A DNA stretch of 64,000 bases from Chitinophagaceae bacterium (GTDB lineage Bacteria > Bacteroidota > Bacteroidia > Chitinophagales > Chitinophagaceae), in assembly GCA_023229465.1 (NCBI GenBank), contig JALNZE010000001.1:62001-126000 (forward strand), read 5' to 3'. Each line of letters starts with the position of its first letter. The first letter of the stretch is position 1. A model generated the notes under the pieces. It ran no database searches. It was given only the letters and a program-made list of their open reading frames with translations, and was not told the DNA's origin. Shown in pieces: positions 44,077 to 52,218 of the stretch. Position numbers and translations under genes: made by a program.

Positions 44077-44172
44077 ATGCCTTGTGGTAAGAAGAGAAAG
44101 CGTCATAAAATTGCGACACACAAACGTAAAAAACGTTTAAGAAAGAATCGTCATAAGAAAAAGAATAAATAA
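44077..44172 (+). CDS. Tiny basic ribosomal-type protein (AURKAIP1/COX24 domain)
   Basis: 31 residues, MPCGKKRKRHKIATHKRKKR then LRKNRHKKKNK; about two thirds are Lys, Arg or His. It matches the DUF1713/AURKAIP1-COX24 motif (mitochondrial relatives associate with the small ribosomal subunit and are known as mS38). Bacteroidota commonly carry this gene just before the RNase G gene. It probably binds rRNA. It may correspond to one of the extra ribosomal proteins reported in this phylum, but I cannot confirm which. Confidence 0.85.
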   Translation: MPCGKKRKRHKIATHKRKKRLRKNRHKKKNK

Positions 44173-44194
44173 TTCTTTACTCAGACCGTTATTA

Positions 44195-44227
44195 AACAAG
44201 CAGTCATGCCAGTCGTGTCTGCTTGTT
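44195..44227 (+). terminator. Possible hairpin after the small basic protein gene
   Basis: AACAAGCAG and CTGCTTGTT form a 9-base perfect stem around a 15-base loop, 23 bases after the stop codon. There is no T run, so termination is uncertain; it may only protect the mRNA 3' end. Confidence 0.4.
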
Positions 44228-44370
44228 ACACTTTCCTGAATTTAGCCACTACCTTTCTACGCTGCAACTTATCCTTTTCCTTCCTTTTCCGGTGGCGGGT
44301 ATTCCGGAGATAAGTGTGTATATGATAGCCGCGTACCGGCCGTGATTTTGTATTTAAAAGTTGCCATTTT

Positions 44371-45924
44371 GTGAACAAAGAACTAATCATAAATGCAGGC
44401 CCTACAGGAGTTGAGATCGCTTTTCTGGAAGATAAAAAGCTGGTAGAGCTGCATAACGAAAAAACGGATGCAAATTTTGCAGTAGGAGATCTATACCTCG
44501 GAAAAGTAAAAAAATTAATCCCGGGATTGAATGCCGCATTCGTAGATGTAGGATTTGAGAAGGATGCCTTTCTGCACTATACTGACCTGAGTCCGTATGT
44601 GAAGTCTATTCTTAAATTTACCCAATTGGCTATGCACAATAAAGAGCCGGGTGGAGTTGACTTTGCTAAATTTCAATCTGAGCCGGAGATAGTTAAAACC
44701 GGAAAGATTAATGAAGTACTGAATGGCAAACCCAATGTACTGGTTCAGATTCTTAAAGAACCCATTGCCGCTAAAGGCCCAAGATTAAGTTGCGAAATAT
44801 CTTTGCCCGGCAGGTTTGTAGTAGTTACCCCTTTTAATGAAATAGTAGCGGTATCTAAAAAAATTCATTCATCGGAAGAAAGAAAAAGGCTGCACAAAAT
44901 AGTAGAAGCCATTCGCCCAAAGAATTTTGGCGTCATTGTACGTACAGCCGCTGAAGGAAAAAGTACGGCAGAACTTCACCAGGACCTGCTTGCCCTGATA
45001 GAAACCTGGAAAAGTATTCAGTCAAACCTGAAGGGCGCTGTGGCCCCCATCAGAATTCTGAGCGAAGAAAATAAAACCACCAGTATACTCAGGGATCTGC
45101 TCAGCGCGGATTTTAATAAAGTAGTGGTAAATGATAAAAATCTTTTCGCCGTTACCCAAAGTTATATTCAGCGAATAGCCCCGGATAAAACAGATATCGT
45201 TAGCCTCTACCAAAATGGGGGGTTAACCATTTTTGATCAGTTTGGTGTTACCAAGCAGGTAAAATCATCATTTGGTAAAACGGTAAATCTTCCAAGCGGC
45301 GCCTACCTCATTATTGAACACACAGAAGCATTACATGTAGTTGATGTAAACAGTGGTTACAAAAGTGTAAGTAATAACCAGGAAGAAAATGCACTCGAAA
45401 CAAACCTGGAAGCCGCGGAAGAAATTGCCCGTCAGCTTAGGCTAAGAGATTTAGGGGGTATTATCGTGGTTGACTTTATTGATATGAAGCTGCCCGATAA
45501 CAAACGTAAGGTACAGGATGCGATGGAATTATTTATGAAAACAGACCGTGCCAAACATTCCGTATTACCTGTTTCAAAGTTTGGATTATTACAAATTACC
45601 AGGCAGCGTATGCGACCAGAAGTAAATATCAATACTTCTGAAAATTGTCCGGCCTGCAATGGAACAGGTAAAATTACCTCTACGCTCTTACTGGAAGACG
45701 AAATAGAAAAACGCTTATCTTATCTGGTTACGCACGGGCACAAGAACCTGACGATATCGGTACATCCGATTGTATATTCTTATTTAACCAAGGGACTTTT
45801 CAGCTCTATCATTAAAAAATGGAGAAGAAAATTTAAAACTAACCTCAAGGCACTGTCAAATACAAATTATCATTTGATCGAGTTCCGTTTTTTTAATGAG
45901 CACGAGGAAGAAATAAAATTTTAG
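44371..45924 (+). CDS. rng: Ribonuclease G/E family endoribonuclease
   Basis: 517 residues from a GTG start at 44371, where the family's NKELIINAGPTGVEIAFLEDKKL begins. The S1 domain (VGDLYLGKVKKLIPGLNAAFVDVGFEKDAFLHY) is followed by the RNase H-like and DNase I-like catalytic parts. HVVDVNSGY and GGIIVVDFIDM hold the metal-binding Asp residues. The zinc-link CPACNGTGKI near residue 430 fits RNase G. It lacks the long C-terminal scaffold of E. coli RNase E. It processes rRNA and mRNA. The 3' end overlaps the convergent hypothetical gene by 4 bases. Confidence 0.95.
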   Translation: MNKELIINAGPTGVEIAFLEDKKLVELHNEKTDANFAVGDLYLGKVKKLIPGLNAAFVDVGFEKDAFLHYTDLSPYVKSILKFTQLAMHNKEPGGVDFAKFQSEPEIVKTGKINEVLNGKPNVLVQILKEPIAAKGPRLSCEISLPGRFVVVTPFNEIVAVSKKIHSSEERKRLHKIVEAIRPKNFGVIVRTAAEGKSTAELHQDLLALIETWKSIQSNLKGAVAPIRILSEENKTTSILRDLLSADFNKVVVNDKNLFAVTQSYIQRIAPDKTDIVSLYQNGGLTIFDQFGVTKQVKSSFGKTVNLPSGAYLIIEHTEALHVVDVNSGYKSVSNNQEENALETNLEAAEEIARQLRLRDLGGIIVVDFIDMKLPDNKRKVQDAMELFMKTDRAKHSVLPVSKFGLLQITRQRMRPEVNINTSENCPACNGTGKITSTLLLEDEIEKRLSYLVTHGHKNLTISVHPIVYSYLTKGLFSSIIKKWRRKFKTNLKALSNTNYHLIEFRFFNEHEEEIKF

Positions 45925-46625
45925 AGAGAATTGTAATATTTCAACAGTTTAATAACCTGTTCTGCATTCTTACCATTTATTTTATTAGACAGGATAAACT
46001 GATTAACCTCTGTTTGCCTGTCTGATAATTCACTAAGAAAAAAGTTTGTATCCTTTTTCCACTTTTTCATATTGCCATTAATAAACAAATAGTAATTTTC
46101 TCTGGTTTCGTAGTCTTTGTTTTTTTCGTCTAACAAATCATTCTTACGCTCAGACACTATTTTGATGATAGATTTAATAAAGCTACAGCGTCCCTCTGCC
46201 AGGATCAGATAAAAATGATTACCGTTTTGCCTGTCAATAGCCGGAAATCCCGTTTGAAATTTATAAGGAATAACACCCTCTGTGGTGGTATCCGAAAATG
46301 AAATCTCATTCACCATACCCATTTCAATCAACCCCTCAAAACCATTAGAAGATAAAAATAGGATCTCCTGTGAATACAGGTTAATTTTAGCTCTCACGCC
46401 AACAAAAGATCTCCCCTTTTTTAATTTGATGTCGGCATATTTATAGTCATCCATAAAATAGGGCGAGCCATTAATTCCCGGGCGTATGTTTTCAAAAAGC
46501 CAGCTATTTGTCGCTGTCATCATCGCATGACTGGGCCCTTTATCATTGAAGATTTCTCCATTGTATTGTGCCAGTGAAGTACTGGTACAATACAGCGTGA
46601 TAAGTATCTGAACTAAATACCTCAA
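45921..46625 (-). CDS. Secreted protein of unknown function
   Basis: 234 residues. The signal peptide MRYLVQILITLYCTSTSLAQ is followed by a mature part with no family I recognise. It begins with short beta-rich segments (YADIKLKKGRSFVGVRAKINLYSQEILFL, where LKDGTxxxGxxVxyNxxxxEL-type proteins of Bacteroidota are similar) and ends in a charged helical region (KKWKKDTNFFLSELSDRQTEVNQFI). It probably acts in the periplasm or outside. Converges with rng. Confidence 0.65.
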   Translation of the reverse strand: MRYLVQILITLYCTSTSLAQYNGEIFNDKGPSHAMMTATNSWLFENIRPGINGSPYFMDDYKYADIKLKKGRSFVGVRAKINLYSQEILFLSSNGFEGLIEMGMVNEISFSDTTTEGVIPYKFQTGFPAIDRQNGNHFYLILAEGRCSFIKSIIKIVSERKNDLLDEKNKDYETRENYYLFINGNMKKWKKDTNFFLSELSDRQTEVNQFILSNKINGKNAEQVIKLLKYYNSL

Positions 46626-46669
46626 AATTTTGGATTATTTGATTACTTAAAGTTACTACAATCAAATCC

Positions 46670-47968
46670 TTATTTTTTTGTATAAAAAATACGGTAAACA
46701 GTTCCGCGTTGGTCATCTGTTACAAATAATGAACCATCCGGCCCCTGGGCCAAACCACAAGGGCGGTGTTGCACACCATTAAACCCGTTTACTTCTTTCA
46801 TTCCGGAAAAACCATCTGCAAAAACCTCCCATTTCCCCGTTGGTTTCCCATTTTCAAAAGGAACAAACACTACAAAATAACCTTTCTGAGGTAAAGGTGC
46901 ACGGTTCCAGGAGCCATGAAAAGCGATGAAAGCCCCATTCTTGTATTTAGCGGGAAACAAATCACCCGTATAAAACAATAATCCATTGGGTGCCATATGT
47001 GCCGGAAAAGCCATTACCGGATCAATGGCGTCTTTCCCACCTTCTTTTTTACCATCACCTCCATATTCCGGTGATACTATTTTTTTATTCAGCATAGGAT
47101 CATAGTATATATAGGGCCACCCCGCATCGTCTCCTTTCTTTAATGCATACATGGTTTCTGCCGGCAACTCCGCATTTTCCTGTTCAGTATAGATTTCAGG
47201 AAAAAGCCTGTACAGATCATCCCGGCCATGCATCATTACAAATAATTGATTCAACTGGGTATTCCAATCCAATCCTACCACATTGCGTAACCCTGTGGCA
47301 TAGCGTACCCCATTCGCATAGGTCTGATTCAGTTTATCGGCCCTGAACTGCCAAATACCCCCCGCAGAGTCCAGCATAGAGCAGGGCATCCTTCCTTTTG
47401 ATCCCGGTGTGCGATCCTGTTCCTGGCAGGAATTTGAATAAGCGCCAATATTTACATAAATATTACCATCATTATCCAGTGTGATGGATTTTGAAGCATG
47501 CTGGTTCTCACTTTTCAGGCCCGTAATAATTTTATCGGGTTGTATTGTATTAACTACCTCCCCTTTGTTGTCTAGTTTATATCGAAATACTTCCTCATCA
47601 GATGACGCATAGAGATACCCATTTTTAATTGCCAGGCCGGTACCCCCATAATTACCTAAGCCGGCAACTTCATCAGATTTGCCATCTCCATTGGTATCCT
47701 TTAGCCTGATTATTCCTTTCCCGTCTGCTACTTTACCCATAATCTTCAGGTAGATCAGGCCTGTTGAGGTAACGGCAATATGGCGGGTACCACCCAGGTT
47801 CTCTGCCACTTTACAGGCGCCAAAACCAGGTGGCAGGGTAAGCCCGGCACCATCGGCATCAGCAACTACTTTTTCCTGCAATGCTACTTTGGGTGGAACT
47901 GGCGAACAGGAAGGGGCCAGGCTTAACAGGCTAACAACCATAGACAAACCATACAATGTCTTTATCAT
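46670..47968 (-). CDS. Sorbosone dehydrogenase-like beta-propeller lipoprotein
   Basis: 432 residues. The signal ends in a lipobox-like SLAPSCSP. A six-bladed propeller of the soluble glucose/sorbosone dehydrogenase type follows: NGYLYASSDEEVFRYKLD, DNDGNIYVNIGAYSNSCQEQDRTPG, WNTQLNQLFVMMHGRD, DDAGWPYIYYDP and FIAFHGSWNRAPLPQKGY. Family members oxidise sugars or aldoses with PQQ, but many Bacteroidota copies have no proven cofactor or substrate. Exported and likely membrane-anchored. Transcribed alone. Confidence 0.85.
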   Translation of the reverse strand: MIKTLYGLSMVVSLLSLAPSCSPVPPKVALQEKVVADADGAGLTLPPGFGACKVAENLGGTRHIAVTSTGLIYLKIMGKVADGKGIIRLKDTNGDGKSDEVAGLGNYGGTGLAIKNGYLYASSDEEVFRYKLDNKGEVVNTIQPDKIITGLKSENQHASKSITLDNDGNIYVNIGAYSNSCQEQDRTPGSKGRMPCSMLDSAGGIWQFRADKLNQTYANGVRYATGLRNVVGLDWNTQLNQLFVMMHGRDDLYRLFPEIYTEQENAELPAETMYALKKGDDAGWPYIYYDPMLNKKIVSPEYGGDGKKEGGKDAIDPVMAFPAHMAPNGLLFYTGDLFPAKYKNGAFIAFHGSWNRAPLPQKGYFVVFVPFENGKPTGKWEVFADGFSGMKEVNGFNGVQHRPCGLAQGPDGSLFVTDDQRGTVYRIFYTKK

Positions 47969-48068
47969 AAAGGATAAGATTGAAAATGAAAATTACAACA
48001 GTTGCCGTATGAACACTCAGCGGCAAATAAGTATTTTATGTATATTGAACGGATAAAATTTTGCTTAC

Positions 48069-48767
48069 ATGAATAGACCACGAATTTTTTTGATCAGTGC
48101 ATGCGGTGCTATATATTTTTTTATAGCCTGCCATCAGCCATCCTCTACCTCTTCAAACCCTAATTTAACTGAATCCGATTCAGTAGTAAACAACGCCAAT
48201 GCCGATGCCAAACAAATAAAAATAGGCAACCAGCTCTGGGCAACGGCAAACCTGTCTGTTACCCATTTCAGTAATGGCGATCTGATACCGGAAGCCAATT
48301 CATCGGCTCAATGGGAGAAAGCGGGTGTAGAGGGAAAACCAGCCTGGTGCTATTATAACCAGGACCCTGTTTTAGGAAAAAAATATGGTATGCTGTTCAA
48401 TTGGTATGCCGTAACCGACAAGAGAAATATAGCCCCCAGGGGTTGGCATATACCGGATGATGATGAGTGGAAAATATTGACAGAATTTTTGGGTGAAGAG
48501 GATGCGGGTACAAAAATGAAAAGCCCTGTTGAATGGAAAGAGGAGGGTAGTGGCGCCAACAAGAATGGTTTTAATGGATTACCGGGTGGATATCGTTATA
48601 ACAATGGGAACTTTAATGGCCTATATGCATACGGTAGCTTTTGGAGCAATACCTCCTTCGATTCCAGTGGTGCCTGGTACCGTTACCTGGGTGAATCAAC
48701 AAAAAAATTAACCAGAAATTATTCCGATAAGCGGGATGGATTTTCTGTACGTTGCATCAGAGATTAA
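48069..48767 (+). CDS. FISUMP-domain lipoprotein, copy 1
   Basis: 232 residues. The lipobox-like IACHQPSS follows a short hydrophobic signal. The Fibrobacter succinogenes major paralogous domain (TIGR02145) is clear: KIGNQLWATANLSVTHFSNGD, GMLFNWYAVTDKRNIAPRGWHIPDDDEWK, NGFNGLPGGYRYNNGNF, and DGFSVRCIRD at the end. It is a surface or periplasmic protein of unknown role related to C-type-lectin-like formylglycine-domain folds. It lies 48 bases upstream of a paralogue. Confidence 0.88.
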   Translation: MNRPRIFLISACGAIYFFIACHQPSSTSSNPNLTESDSVVNNANADAKQIKIGNQLWATANLSVTHFSNGDLIPEANSSAQWEKAGVEGKPAWCYYNQDPVLGKKYGMLFNWYAVTDKRNIAPRGWHIPDDDEWKILTEFLGEEDAGTKMKSPVEWKEEGSGANKNGFNGLPGGYRYNNGNFNGLYAYGSFWSNTSFDSSGAWYRYLGESTKKLTRNYSDKRDGFSVRCIRD

Positions 48768-48815
48768 TTAACTTAGTCTATCACCTGAAACATCCAAACA
48801 AAGCCTATTTAACCA

Positions 48816-49523
48816 ATGAAATTCAACCCTTTTATAACCATCCCTTTATTCATTTCCGCCATACTATTCGAATCCTGTAATAATTCTGACAGTATCCGGG
48901 AGAATCCAATCCGGCCCACAACAGATTCGGCCATAAACAATTTCCCGGCAGGAAATGAACCGGTAGAAATCAGGATAGGTAATCAAATATGGTCAACAAA
49001 AAACCTGCGCATAACCCATTTCAGCAATGGCGATCTGATACCGGAAGCCGCGTCAGCAAACGATTGGAAGAAAGCCGGAGAAGCCGGCAAACCTGCCTGG
49101 TGTTATTATAATAATGATACCACTAATGGAGAAAAGTATGGCAGGCTGTATAATTGGTTTGCAGTAAATGACAAAAGAGGTTTGGCTCCTAAAGGCTGGC
49201 ATGTGGCCAGCGATGCAGAATGGAAAAAATTAGTTGAACAGTTGGGAGGAATGGAAGTGGCCGGAACTAAACTAAAAAGTACCCATGGATGGAAAGAAAA
49301 TGGGAATGGCAATAATATGAGTGGCTTTTCGGCTGTTCCCGGGGGATACCGTTATAAGAATGGCGAATTTAACGCGATAGATTATTTCACCTGCTTCTGG
49401 ACTTCTTCTGAAAGTTATACCTATAGCGCCTGGTTTCGTTCTATACGATACGATGACGGAGGTGTATACAGAAGTAACTTTGGAAAACAGGATGGCTATT
49501 CTGTTAGGTGCCTGAAAGAGTAA
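48816..49523 (+). CDS. FISUMP-domain lipoprotein, copy 2
   Basis: 235 residues and clearly paralogous to the preceding gene. RIGNQIWSTKNLRITHFSNGD, GRLYNWFAVNDKRGLAPKGWHVASDAEWK and DGYSVRCLKE align without gaps with copy 1, and even the DNA around 49008-49050 is nearly the same as 48265-48300. The lipobox is FESCNNSD. A local tandem duplication. Ends before a bidirectional terminator. Confidence 0.88.
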   Translation: MKFNPFITIPLFISAILFESCNNSDSIRENPIRPTTDSAINNFPAGNEPVEIRIGNQIWSTKNLRITHFSNGDLIPEAASANDWKKAGEAGKPAWCYYNNDTTNGEKYGRLYNWFAVNDKRGLAPKGWHVASDAEWKKLVEQLGGMEVAGTKLKSTHGWKENGNGNNMSGFSAVPGGYRYKNGEFNAIDYFTCFWTSSESYTYSAWFRSIRYDDGGVYRSNFGKQDGYSVRCLKE

Positions 49524-49539
49524 AGGAATGAGTCAACAT

Positions 49540-49571
49540 AAAAAAAACCTCCCGATCAGGAGGTTTTTTTT
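49540..49571. terminator. Bidirectional hairpin terminator
   Basis: Eight A plus CCTCC (49540-49552) pair with GGAGG plus eight T (49559-49571) around a 6-base loop. It lies between the convergent FISUMP gene and the SusCD operon and works for both strands. Confidence 0.88.
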
Positions 49572-49589
49572 ATCAATTCATTTGTAAAA

Positions 49590-50492
49590 TCACTGCTTTT
49601 GTAAAATCAAGGCCATTGGACCATAATCAGTTGAACCGTATTTTAATCCAATTTTCAAACCAATATAGCCGGTACAGGAAAATACATACCCCAATGTACC
49701 CGAACTGGGAACATAGGCGCTTGTTAATTGACCATAATCCGCGAATATTACATTATTGGTTGCTAATGTAGCTGCCCCGGTTGCCGGATCAACTTTAACT
49801 ACCAAAGGATCTTTGGGATCACCATAAGCAGGATTCGGCCAAACCTTTGTCAAATTTATTTGGTTGACCGCAGGACCATCTGTAACTGTTACCAGGTCGC
49901 CAACGGCCCAGTCTGCCCAATCATCCTGTATTACTTTATAGGTACCTGTCATACCACCGGTAAACGGACAAACCACATAAGCGGTCCATCTAAAGCTGGC
50001 ATTATAGTTAGAACTGGATTCCAACGCGCCGGGGGTATTAGACAGATCAAAAGTCCGGCCATCTTCAGTAACCACCTGGTTATAGAAAGTATAAAACTGA
50101 CCCGGGCTGAATAATGCCCCGGTAGTTGTGCCATAAGCGGTAGCTATTTCAGAACCGGTGGCGCTTAACTCTGTGGTACCATTGTAAGGAACGGTTTTAA
50201 TATACTTCCATGCTTTAGGGTCTGCAGAAGATCCTTTATATACATAAAGCTTGATTTCTTTGATCTTGATACCATTATCATACGCATCTACTTTTACACC
50301 CACTTTAGAAGTGCCGATGGCAGCGAAATTCAAATTGTAATTGATGGCAGAATTAAAGGTTATGTAAGCTCCCTTCCCCAGGTTATTTACATCCACGAAC
50401 GGGTTATTTAAAGCCAGGTCCGCTTTTTTACAAGAGACCGCGATGACGGTAAAGGCGATCGCGACTATTAATTTATTGATGATTTTTTTCAT
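49590..50492 (-). CDS. Lipoprotein in SusCD operon, function unknown
   Basis: 300 residues from the ATG at 50492. The frame is open 31 codons upstream into susD, but only this start gives a lipoprotein signal (MKKIINKLIVAIAFTVIAVSCKK). The mature part is rich in Gly, Thr, Tyr and Asn and looks all-beta, with TFYNQVVTEDGRTFDLSN and GMTGTYKVIQDDWADW. I recognise no named family, but the third position of a susC-susD operon is often held by a SusE/SusF-like surface glycan-binding lipoprotein, which is the best guess. Confidence 0.7.
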   Translation of the reverse strand: MKKIINKLIVAIAFTVIAVSCKKADLALNNPFVDVNNLGKGAYITFNSAINYNLNFAAIGTSKVGVKVDAYDNGIKIKEIKLYVYKGSSADPKAWKYIKTVPYNGTTELSATGSEIATAYGTTTGALFSPGQFYTFYNQVVTEDGRTFDLSNTPGALESSSNYNASFRWTAYVVCPFTGGMTGTYKVIQDDWADWAVGDLVTVTDGPAVNQINLTKVWPNPAYGDPKDPLVVKVDPATGAATLATNNVIFADYGQLTSAYVPSSGTLGYVFSCTGYIGLKIGLKYGSTDYGPMALILQKQ

Positions 50493-50505
50493 TGTTTCAA
50501 ATTTA

Positions 50506-52191
50506 TTATTTGATGAAATTATCAGGATTATTATCCCAGAATACTTTACTAACCGTTGAGCCCAAAGTCCTTTGTGCAGGAGCATTCAGGTTGCGGTTAA
50601 CGTATACAGACGGATAGAAGAAAGAGCGTACAAAGAATCCGGGATTGGGAGAGGTAAGCACCGGCTGCATACCTGCAGGGTACCCGGTTAAGCGATAATT
50701 ATTATATGCCTCTATACCATTACCCCAGGTTGCGATATAATATTCTTTCATGATAACCTGCAATTTTGCCTCATCAGTCGCGGCTGCATCATATTGAGCT
50801 AGAACTAAACTAACATAGGTTTCTATGGTAGCAGAAGTGGCGGCATAGGTAGTGCTTGGCGTAACACCTACAGTAGCGGGGAACCCGGTTACTTTAGCCA
50901 TAGAAGCACGCAAAGCCAGATTTAATGCGGCCCTTGCAGAAGTAGCACCCCCGGTAATTACACCGGTAATTGCTGCTTCTGCTTCAAGGAAGGAAGTAAA
51001 TTCGGAGTTCCATATTGGCAGGATACCTGCTCCTTTTCCACCCATTTCGAGAGAAACTGATTTAGCCTGGTTACCGTCAAAATCACCACCGGCAGGATAC
51101 ACACCCCAGGTAGTACGATAGCTACCATCCGGAGGAGTACCACTATTATCACCGTGGTCACGACCCCAATAACCGGCGCCCAGGTAACAGAAAGGCATAG
51201 TTACATCGTAATGTGCCGGCTTAGCAGCGGTTATACAAAACAGGGTTATTTCATTTACATTAACGCCACTGGTATTTTGTCTGTAGAAATAATAACGTTG
51301 CCTGGGATCCAATGTGGTTCCTTTGGGTCCACTCACTGTACCGCCATTTTTTTCGGCAGCCACTACCCACATAAACCAGTCTCCCATATATTCTCCCACA
51401 CTACGGGAAGAGGTATAGTTAGAAGCATAATCCGGATGACGGCTATCGGGTGAAGTTCTGTTGGTACCATATTTGAAATTAAAATCCTGCGCAATGGTTC
51501 TGATCACATTATTAGCTGTGAATATTGTCTGAATTTTTGCTTTGGCAGTGGCGTCTACTTTACGTGTCTGCATTAAAAATTTCAACTTCAGTGTATTAGC
51601 TGCCCTAATCCAACTGGCCGCATTACCGCCATAATACAGGTCACTGGCAGGCTTAGCGCCAGTTTTACCAAAATCAACAATGGCATCATCCAGCAAAGCC
51701 AGCACCGCTGCATAAATAGTTGCACCAGCATCTACTTTCGGGTTTGCATTTTCGATACCCAAAATCGCTTCGCTGTAAGGAATATCCCCAAAATTATCTA
51801 CCAAAGTACCTATTGTATAGGCTTTTAACACTTTTGCAATACCGGAAGAAATATACCTTTTCTGTGCCTGTGCCAGAGGTATCAGGGCATTCGCATTTTT
51901 AATGATGGCAGTATAGCCGGTACCCCATAATCCATCAAATGAATTAGGGCTAAAACCGTTGGTGTATAAAGGACCAAACCAGGTTTGCTGTCTTGTTAAC
52001 TGCCCCCCAGTATTGGAAGCATCATCAAAAAAACCGGTGAAACTAAGCTGAACTGTATTTAACAACAGGTCTACGTCTGCGGTAGAAGCAGAGGGTGCAT
52101 TGGGGTTGTCTAACAGACTATCCAATTGCTTGTTACAGGCAACCGAAGTTGAAAATAACGCGAGGATTAATATTATTTTTAAATGTCTCAT
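50506..52191 (-). CDS. SusD/RagB-family outer-membrane lipoprotein
   Basis: 561 residues with the lipoprotein signal ILALFSTSVACNKQL. NPNAPSASTADVDLLLNTVQLSF, WGTGYTAIIKNANALIPLAQ, IGTLVDNFGDIPYSEAILG, and the C-terminal EAYNNYRLTGYPAGMQP are those of the SusD-like_2 branch. It forms the extracellular lid that binds ligand and hands it to SusC. It is 27 bases downstream of susC and 13 upstream of the third lipoprotein gene. No glycoside hydrolase or protease gene is attached, so the substrate is not predicted. Confidence 0.93.
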   Translation of the reverse strand: MRHLKIILILALFSTSVACNKQLDSLLDNPNAPSASTADVDLLLNTVQLSFTGFFDDASNTGGQLTRQQTWFGPLYTNGFSPNSFDGLWGTGYTAIIKNANALIPLAQAQKRYISSGIAKVLKAYTIGTLVDNFGDIPYSEAILGIENANPKVDAGATIYAAVLALLDDAIVDFGKTGAKPASDLYYGGNAASWIRAANTLKLKFLMQTRKVDATAKAKIQTIFTANNVIRTIAQDFNFKYGTNRTSPDSRHPDYASNYTSSRSVGEYMGDWFMWVVAAEKNGGTVSGPKGTTLDPRQRYYFYRQNTSGVNVNEITLFCITAAKPAHYDVTMPFCYLGAGYWGRDHGDNSGTPPDGSYRTTWGVYPAGGDFDGNQAKSVSLEMGGKGAGILPIWNSEFTSFLEAEAAITGVITGGATSARAALNLALRASMAKVTGFPATVGVTPSTTYAATSATIETYVSLVLAQYDAAATDEAKLQVIMKEYYIATWGNGIEAYNNYRLTGYPAGMQPVLTSPNPGFFVRSFFYPSVYVNRNLNAPAQRTLGSTVSKVFWDNNPDNFIK

Positions 52192-52218
52192 ATACGTTTC
52201 TTTTTACGTTAAATAGAA

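Noticed and set aside
44371..45924. RNase E rather than RNase G
   Set aside because: The protein ends soon after the catalytic half and has no degradosome scaffold.
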